From Cristatella mucedo (Eukaryota; Bryozoa; Phylactolaemata; Cristatellidae): a stretch of 40,000 nucleotides of DNA. A program made the translations under genes and the position numbers. The notes beneath the pieces are model-generated. The model ran no database searches and was not told where the DNA came from. It saw only the letters and a list, made by a program, of their open reading frames with translations. This document shows positions 35,801-40,000 of this stretch, piece after piece; the stretch's first letter is position 1; the number at the start of each line of letters is the position of its first letter. Where the stretch lies: the NCBI GenBank assembly GCA_009760855.2, contig WPIO01000019.1, forward strand, positions 1,545,001-1,585,000, in the 5' to 3' direction.

Positions 35801-36622
35801 GAGCCTTGCCCTAAACTCGAGTCAGCTGTCTAACTTGGGAATGTCCCGTATTATCGGACGGGTGGGCACGGGTTACGAAAGTCGGCAACCAGGTCAACTC
35901 AAGTTAGGCGGGAGATTTTTGCCGTTGCCAAGGGCCCATTCTTGTTCAAGCGGGAGATTCATTTTTTACCGCTTCCAAAACCCACCCATTCATGCTCAAA
36001 TGCAGCACAAGAGCGAGTCGCTCCTTGGTTATTCAAATAACTCGAGTCCGCTAACGACGTCAGACGCTGCGATTCTCATGTAAGCGTCTCGTCAAGAGAG
36101 CGTGTCTCGTAAAGAAAACATAAAAGACGCTGGCGAGTGAACAGCCAGGCGCCTAGGAAGCGCGGAAGAAATCTTCATACAGCCTCAGCGGCGCAGTATT
36201 GAGCAACTCGGCGTGACACCGTCGCACCGAAGTGTTCGCAGATAGCAGCCACCTGGACGGGCGCGCATCCGGCGCAGGTCAGCGTGCTTCGGCTTACTGC
36301 GGCCCGGCACGCTACAAAGCGAACTCAGATTGCGAACAGGAGCTTTATAATGACCTCGACAGACCCAGCGACGAAATGGACGAGCAAGGCAGCAGAGCAG
36401 GCGCCGTAAAAGCCGGTTTCGCCAGCGAATGAACTCACCAAGGAAAACTCGATAGCTTTCGTTATACTGGCTTCCTTTCTGGACGGTGTTGTAAGCCATG
36501 TTGAAGGAGGCAGAATAAGTGCCCTTCGGAAGTGCTTTTATGGTATTGTTACGGCAAGGCAAGACCGCAAGGCAGCGCTGCAAGACACCGCCAACACGTT
36601 TCACAGCGAACCGCAGCACCAT
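24715..36622 (-). CDS. PPA1/NURF-38-like: Soluble inorganic pyrophosphatase (family I), 10 exons
   Basis: Hydrolyses pyrophosphate to two phosphates with Mg2+, pulling biosynthetic reactions forward. Exons in transcription order: 36622-36439, 34162-34047, 33964-33845, 33435-33349, 26135-26072, 25729-25667, 25453-25413, 25293-25207, 25090-25005, 24880-24715. All phases agree; 1014 nt, 337 residues, close to the insect NURF-38 long form as I recall it. Active-site residues seen: [11 protein letters not shown] (90-100), [15 protein letters not shown] (130-136), GDNDPLDV (156-163, the family signature with three metal-binding Asp), DEGETDWK (189-196) and YKVPDGKP (234-241). Intron 8 has a GC donor; the other introns are GT-AG. 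Intron 4 is 7.2 kb. The first 41 residues look like a mitochondrial presequence, and an internal Met42 could start a cytosolic form. The last residues after VPAEG are uncertain. In flies this protein is also a NURF chromatin-remodelling subunit; whether that holds here is unknown. Confidence 0.95.
25005..25090 (-). CDS. PPA1/NURF-38-like: Pyrophosphatase exon 9
   Basis: Acceptor tctgtttattgcag, donor GTAGG|gtaagt, phase 0 to 2. It reads [20 protein letters not shown] then KCSHADLV plus Gly. It matches the FAxxxIxxTHxxWxxLV helix near the C-terminus of the family. Confidence 0.9.
25207..25293 (-). CDS. PPA1/NURF-38-like: Pyrophosphatase exon 8, followed by a GC donor
   Basis: Acceptor ttgtgcgattgcag; 29 codons in phase 0. 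It reads [20 protein letters not shown] and AFNNEAKPK; Tyr-Lys are the phosphate-binding pair (Tyr192 and Lys193 in yeast). The exon ends CCCAAG|gcaagc. There is no GT at this point, and the homology resumes without gap in exon 9, so a GC-AG intron is required. Confidence 0.93.
25413..25453 (-). CDS. PPA1/NURF-38-like: Pyrophosphatase exon 7 (micro-exon)
   Basis: Only 41 nt. Acceptor gactcttattgacag, donor CTGAAG|gtgagt, phase 1 to 0. It reads [14 protein letters not shown], equivalent to the DIxDVxxxxPGLL segment of animal pyrophosphatases. A G/C homopolymer lies a few bases downstream in the intron. Confidence 0.92.
25667..25729 (-). CDS. PPA1/NURF-38-like: Pyrophosphatase exon 6
   Basis: A 63 nt exon. 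Acceptor ctactttgcag, donor CACG|gtaagt, phase 1 to 1. It reads [20 protein letters not shown] plus His. The Asp and Lys of TDWK are active-site residues (Asp152 and Lys154 in yeast). Confidence 0.95.
26072..26135 (-). CDS. PPA1/NURF-38-like: Pyrophosphatase exon 5
   Basis: A 64 nt exon. Acceptor catccgtcttttag, donor GATGAAG|gtatgt. It reads [20 protein letters not shown] plus Glu, joining in frame to exon 4 after GQK and to exon 6 to form DEGETDW. It is separated from exon 4 by 7.2 kb filled with repeats. Confidence 0.92.
26365..26540 (+). repeat. tRNA-derived SINE, near full-length copy
   Basis: Head gtgagccgtgatggcacact contains an A-box-like tggcacactagg. A B-box-like region (ggtcgtgggttcc) follows, then a tail ggtgatagccgtaaaggctc, ctgtcgctataca, ctgttcaatcagct and an ATTT-rich end. 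Shares this order with copies at 9775, 11189 (-) and 39574. It lies in pyrophosphatase intron 4, antisense to the gene. Confidence 0.75.
27647..28125. repeat. Unidentified interspersed repeat, copy 1
   Basis: About 450-480 bp that recurs at 30773-31223 in the same orientation. Shared landmarks, in order: gccaagaaaata or tcaagaaaatg; agggtac followed by agacaaat; ttatgcaaacc; cggatgtaaac; tgcatcata; ccaacttgtcg; gaagcttgttgagg; ttgtgactttt; ataactcggctaatat or similar; cagctctgc; gctccagg. No long ORF, terminal inverted repeats or tRNA boxes were seen. Both copies lie in pyrophosphatase intron 4. Confidence 0.75.
30601..30630 (-). repeat. SINE 5' head fragment
   Basis: On the - strand, gccgtgatggcacactaggt followed by aaggagc matches the head of the SINE family. 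The rest is absent. Confidence 0.5.
30773..31223. repeat. Unidentified interspersed repeat, copy 2
   Basis: Direct-orientation partner of 27647-28125, perhaps 70-75% identical by eye with short indels. Either an old transposable element family or a diverged segmental duplication within one intron. Confidence 0.75.
32518..32602 (+). repeat. (GA)n microsatellite, about 42 units
   Basis: Pure GA array in pyrophosphatase intron 4. Paired with a (CT)n array 215 bp downstream. Confidence 0.98.
32817..32878 (+). repeat. (CT)n microsatellite, about 31 units
   Basis: Pure CT array, the reverse complement of the GA array at 32518-32602. Confidence 0.98.
32924..32979 (+). repeat. 28 bp tandem duplication
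   Basis: Two copies of a 28 bp unit sharing ttttagccacttg and ataaatgcag, with three mismatches. Confidence 0.9.
33349..33435 (-). CDS. PPA1/NURF-38-like: Pyrophosphatase exon 4: signature motif
   Basis: Acceptor atggctatttgcag, donor CAGAAG|gtaggt, 29 codons in phase 0. It reads [20 protein letters not shown] then [16 protein letters not shown] is the family I pyrophosphatase signature, with the three Asp that bind the catalytic metals. Confidence 0.97.
33845..33964 (-). CDS. PPA1/NURF-38-like: Pyrophosphatase exon 3
   Basis: Acceptor ccattgtatttag, donor CCTCAG|gtaaca, phase 0 to 0, 40 codons. It reads [20 protein letters not shown] and [11 protein letters not shown], including the phosphate-binding Arg and two Tyr residues (Arg78, Tyr89 and Tyr93 in yeast). 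The first codon is an in-frame Met but not a start, because exon 2 runs into it in frame. Confidence 0.95.
34047..34162 (-). CDS. PPA1/NURF-38-like: Pyrophosphatase exon 2
   Basis: Acceptor tttcacttttcag; donor ATGGAG|gttagc. Phase 1 in, phase 0 out. It reads [18 protein letters not shown], then [17 protein letters not shown]. This holds the first active-site Glu, Arg, Lys and Glu residues (Glu48, Lys56 and Glu58 in yeast numbering). Confidence 0.95.
34163..36438 (-). other. Pyrophosphatase intron 1
   Basis: 2.3 kb between the presequence exon and exon 2. Apart from the 95 bp duplication and a weak tRNA-like trace at about 34330-34385, nothing recognisable. An open stretch at 35694-36083 on the + strand has no homology I can name. 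Confidence 0.6.
34442..34629 (+). repeat. Diverged tandem duplication, about 95 bp unit
   Basis: Units 34442-34536 and 34537-34629 both begin cgacatgaaa and share taatcttagc, tgctctttag or tactctttag, attttgcaat and gacata. It lies in pyrophosphatase intron 1. Confidence 0.75.
36439..36622 (-). CDS. PPA1/NURF-38-like: Pyrophosphatase exon 1: presequence and start of mature protein
   Basis: ATG at 36622 opens [20 protein letters not shown] and continues to about residue 41. This stretch has many Arg/Lys, no Asp or Glu, and hydrophobic spacing, as in a mitochondrial targeting peptide. A second in-frame ATG at 36499 (Met42) begins [20 protein letters not shown], matching the MALYETVEKG start of the insect cytosolic/nuclear form. 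Donor CTTG|gtgagt. A TTG codon just before the first ATG is not needed as a start. Confidence 0.88.
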
Positions 36623-36732
36623 CAACGCCTTCGAAATGCGGCGGAAGTGATGTATGAGATGGCTTCCGCCGGCTGAGGGCGCTGCTCATGAAAGTGGGTG
36701 GAGCCGCAACGCGCCTTGGCGACCGTGGTCTT

Positions 36733-36835
36733 GAATAATAATAATAATAATAATAATAATTCACTTGATAAAGCACCCTCAGAGAACTTAATCTCTCTCT
36801 AGGCGCTTTTCATTTGCTGTAAAGTGAAATGCAAA
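36733..36835 (-). mobile_element. LINE 3'-end fragment with (ATT)n tail
   Basis: On the - strand, aagcgcctagagagagatta and agggtgctttatcaagtg are followed by about nine ATT units (plus-strand AAT at 36733-36761). Homologous to 23818-23930, in the same orientation. It lies about 110 bp upstream of the pyrophosphatase start codon, so it may form part of the promoter or 5' flank. Confidence 0.6.
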
Positions 36836-37297
36836 CTGTGTTCACTCATCGTAACCAGCACGTATAGCGGAAGCTTTGGCTGCGGCGTTCGCCTCGCTCT
36901 TAATACGAGTAATAAATAATACGAGTGGTCTCCCTCTTTCCTCTCTCGCTCACACAACCGCTACGCCCGATCACTCTAGAAACCGTAATGTCAATGCTTA
37001 GCAGCTTCGCTGCGAGTCCCCAGAACCCATAGGCAATTTACCGCTACTTTGTAAATAGAGCTCCGATGAAAGTTTAGAATCGCATTAAAGTGATCAGCCA
37101 ACAATTTTTGCACTTCTCTATTGATCAGCTAGGCATACCGTCCTACACTCGACAACCGGGCATATCGTAACCGAAGGGACGTCATTTGGAAAAGTGCAGA
37201 ACCTATTAAGCCGTGTAGGTACCCCAGCTTCACGAAACTCCGCCGTAATAGTTTAGTCCCGTCATGGCTGACGGTAAAATATGGTATTAGCCACGTG

Positions 37298-37451
37298 ACC
37301 ATCTCTCTCTCTCTCCCGCTAGCTTTCTCTTCTTCGACCTCCCCTTTTTTCGCTGTATCCCCTCTTCGATCTGCTCTCCCTGACTCTCTCCCTCGCACGC
37401 TTCTTCTTTTCTCACATAGTCTTAATATATCATCGCGCTTTCCCCCTCTTT

Positions 37452-37548
<97 letters not shown>

Positions 37549-37956
37549 GTCTAAGAGACCTCGGCAAGCCAACTTTTCTCCGTTTTCTCACATTCTAGTT
37601 TTCCCCACGCATTTCTATCTTTCGATTCTCTCTCTGTCACTCTTTCTTCTCTCTTCTATCTCTCTCCCACTCTCTTGTCTCTTCTTCCATCCCTTCCCCA
37701 GTCTTTGCCTCTGCTTCCCTCACTTCTTTCCTCTCTATCTCTCTCATGTCTCTCTCATTCTCATTCTCCTCCAACCTGTCTTCCACTCCCCCTCTCTCCT
37801 ATTAGTATGGCTGTCTGTCTTTCTCACTTTGAATCTTATTCACACTCTCTCCTATCTTTTTCTCACTATCTCAATGCTATCTCTCCCTCCCACGTCTCTC
37901 TCTCTCTCTCTCTCGTTGTCTCTTCTCTTCATTCTCTCTCTCTCTCTCTTTCTCTC

Positions 37957-38024
<68 letters not shown>

Positions 38025-38033
38025 CACATCCTC
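37298..38033 (+). repeat. 740 bp polypyrimidine tract with long (CT)n core
   Basis: Almost pure C/T on the + strand (GA on the - strand) for over 600 bp, with a perfect (CT)n core at about 37459-37545 and a (CA)n array at its end. It lies 0.7-1.4 kb upstream of the pyrophosphatase start. Apparent long ORFs here are low-complexity artefacts. Confidence 0.95.
37959..38029 (+). repeat. (CA)n microsatellite
   Basis: About 35 CA units with one CG interruption. Confidence 0.97.
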
Positions 38034-38434
38034 TTTCTCTTATTTTCAAATCAGCTACTAGCGTCACACCCAATACCACAGGTAAAGCCACTTATGTCAA
38101 GGTTAAGGAATAGGAATATTTCAACATAGGTCCAAGCTACTTATCGCTAAGCCACCATTGCTGTCTGGGCGAGGAAACACATAGAAGTGCAGGTAGTCCT
38201 CTGGGAGCTCTTCTCACAGTAGACAGCCACAGTCGCTAGAGTTAAGTCCACATTGACCTCCGGTACTTATACTTGGCTGGCTCTCTTTTGAATATAGATC
38301 GACGTAATTATTTTGTACGAGGACTACAAGCAATTTTTCCTGGCACTAGACTGGTTTTTAATCCAAAACATTTAGATGCACGCCACTCACTGTCACACAC
38401 GAAGAATCTTGGTACGATGTGATATGCCTGCCAC

Positions 38435-38560
38435 AATGGTTTGGGGGGTTAAGGTGCTCACCTTTGACGATGAACTCTGAAAGGCGCTAGCCTTTGAAGA
38501 CCGAGGTCGTAGGCTCGAGCCCCGTGGTAGATGTGAATCGATGGAGATTCAGTTCTCTGG
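38435..38560 (+). repeat. Possible second tRNA-like SINE, joined to an AT array
   Basis: It contains ggttaaggtgctcacc, then gaccgaggtcgtaggctcga followed by gcccc, similar to a tRNA B box, and runs into an (AT)n tail at 38574. The body differs from the main SINE family. A decayed tRNA cannot be excluded. Confidence 0.35.
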
Positions 38561-38570
38561 GATGCTATGC

Positions 38571-38573
<3 letters not shown>

Positions 38574-38611
<38 letters not shown>

Positions 38612-38622
38612 TATATATATAT
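38574..38622 (+). repeat. (AT)n microsatellite
   Basis: TA/AT array with a single phase shift, abutting a tRNA-like segment on its left. Confidence 0.95.
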
Positions 38623-39573
38623 CCCATATGTATGTACATATGTAAATACTGGCACCGGTGTCGGCCTCGTCATGATCTGTTGTCTACTCAAGGCAATAAA
38701 TTAGCTGTCCTCTTTGTCTAGTATTTCAAGATCTCTGGATCACAGGGGTGATTGCTCGGAGAGTCTCCGACTTTTGAATTTACTATCAAAATTGTTTCAA
38801 CAATTACCGATTATTTTGTAATCGGATTAACCAATGCATGCACAATCATCTTTGCTGCTACATTTTTACTACTTGCTTCGCAAGGTCCAACCAAAGTTAG
38901 CTAGGGTTGTCACTTTTTCTTTGATTGATTTATGCAATGGTAACAGCTAGACCCTTTAATTGTAATAATGAGCCGGGGACATACTCCACAGATCAATATA
39001 ATTCCAGAGAAGTTCTTTCTATACAGAGATAGTTTTGGTTATCTATGTGGCATTGGTTAATCTTCCAGTACTAAGCTACTTCTTAAGCTTGGCTAGGTAC
39101 CAGTGCCACTGGCTGGCGAGCTGCACTGCTTGGTAAAAGCAAAGCTGCTGAATTGTGCAGTCACACTATAGCAGTTGCTGCACTTAGCCCAATTCAATCA
39201 GCAATAGATATCCTCAATCACTTGAAGGTCAGTATTGTGCAATATTTTTCCCATTTTTACTAATTTAACTTTTGCTACCTATGACAGAGAATTTTCTATT
39301 ATCCGCATCCCATTTCTACTGCGCGGATAAGCTGTAACATGGGGCAGCTTATGTCTAGCTAGTTTCTCGTGCAACTTACTGCAAAGCACGAGACCAAGGT
39401 GGTTCTTGCATCTATGCACTACGAATGATTAGTTTTTTCTAAGGATGCATGAGGCATGAAGGTTCTGCCATGAAAAATTAGGCAAATTAGAGCATGCGCA
39501 AGTGATAAACGCACCAGAACTTTGCCTAGCAATCAAATTACCATGGTGATATTAGTGATCCTTGTCCCTGAGT
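38623..39573. other. No recognisable feature
   Basis: AT-richer DNA between the AT array and the last SINE. No ORF or repeat that I could name. Confidence 0.5.
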
Positions 39574-39715
39574 CTTAAGGTGCACTCTCACCACGACCCA
39601 GGTCATGGGTTCCACTCCTGCAGTTGACGATCCTTTATTGCCCACAGCTAGTGGTGGTGATAGCCGTTAAGGCGCTTCGGCTGCTATATAGATCGGCTGG
39701 TTGAATCAGCCAGCT
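39574..39715 (+). repeat. tRNA-derived SINE copy
   Basis: Contains aggtcatgggttccactcc (B box), gtggtgatagccgttaaggc and ctggttgaatcagccagc. The head is truncated. A perfect 12 bp inverted repeat sits just downstream at 39746-39776. Confidence 0.65.
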
Positions 39716-39745
39716 TTTTTCCTAGCGACGGCAGATAAGTTTGTC

Positions 39746-39776
39746 TATAGGAAGACACCTCGGTTGTCTTCCTATA
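39746..39776. repeat. Perfect 12 bp inverted repeat (hairpin)
   Basis: tataggaagaca and its reverse complement flank a 7 nt spacer. It lies about 30 bp after a SINE copy. Confidence 0.85.
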
Positions 39777-40000
39777 AAACAATCAACAACCAAATCTGTG
39801 TTGGCCTGCTGATGAATAGCTATTTGCCTTAGCAGGTCCTTATGCCAACAAGCAACATCGGCAGTACTTTTAAAAGCATGGGGATTGAAATCGTCGAGGG
39901 CACTGTAGCCCAGTGAGTGCACATTAAGTCGTCCTTACGGTGGGCTGATTGTGAGCCATGTTTAGGGATTTTTTCATAATTTTAGAAGCTTCTACCATGC

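Noticed and set aside
35694-36083. 129-residue open frame on + in pyrophosphatase intron 1
   Set aside because: No homology, antisense within the intron, and it contains a weak internal duplication that explains part of the openness.
37295-38113. A 272-residue open frame, the longest in the window
   Set aside because: It is made of CT and CA microsatellite translated as Ser-Leu and Thr-His repeats; no start context or homology.
1-40000. CRISPR arrays, rRNA genes or prokaryotic features
   Set aside because: None seen; all evidence points to eukaryotic nuclear DNA.

Overview
The window is nuclear DNA from an invertebrate animal, probably a protostome. The genes are split by long introns. Non-coding DNA carries tRNA-derived SINEs, decayed CR1/L2-type LINEs, a SPIN-like hAT transposon copy and very long CT/GA, CA and AT microsatellites. 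There are no bacterial-style operons. I cannot name the species. The pyrophosphatase resembles insect NURF-38 at its N-terminus, but an arthropod (for example a chelicerate) and a mollusc both remain possible.

Two genes can be reconstructed exon by exon from homology, splice sites and reading-frame phase, and they point toward each other. (1) On the + strand, positions 4150-16996 hold seven exons of a TCF/LEF transcription factor, the nuclear effector of Wnt/beta-catenin signalling. They include a split HMG box, a lysine-rich nuclear signal, a split C-clamp and an acidic C-terminal tail. Its beta-catenin-binding N-terminus is not recognisable and probably lies upstream of the window. (2) On the - strand, positions 36622-24715 hold ten exons of a soluble family I inorganic pyrophosphatase with all expected active-site residues. 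It has two in-frame starts, which suggests mitochondrial and cytosolic forms. The summed exons are divisible by three in both models (1512 and 1014 nt).

Layout: 1-4149, no recognisable gene, probably TCF intron or upstream DNA; 4150-16996, TCF/LEF with a SPIN-like element, SINEs and an antisense LINE remnant in introns; 16997-24400, intergenic, dominated by a dead LINE at about 21150-22970; 24416-36622, pyrophosphatase, whose 7.2 kb intron 4 holds a duplicated 450-480 bp repeat and facing (GA)n and (CT)n arrays; 36623-40000, its upstream region, with a LINE 3' tail, a 740 bp pyrimidine tract, CA and AT arrays, and SINEs.

The points most worth following are the SPIN-like transposon (horizontal transfer), a candidate alternative TCF exon that would replace the basic half of the C-clamp, the dual-start pyrophosphatase with a GC-AG intron, and the unidentified repeat pair.
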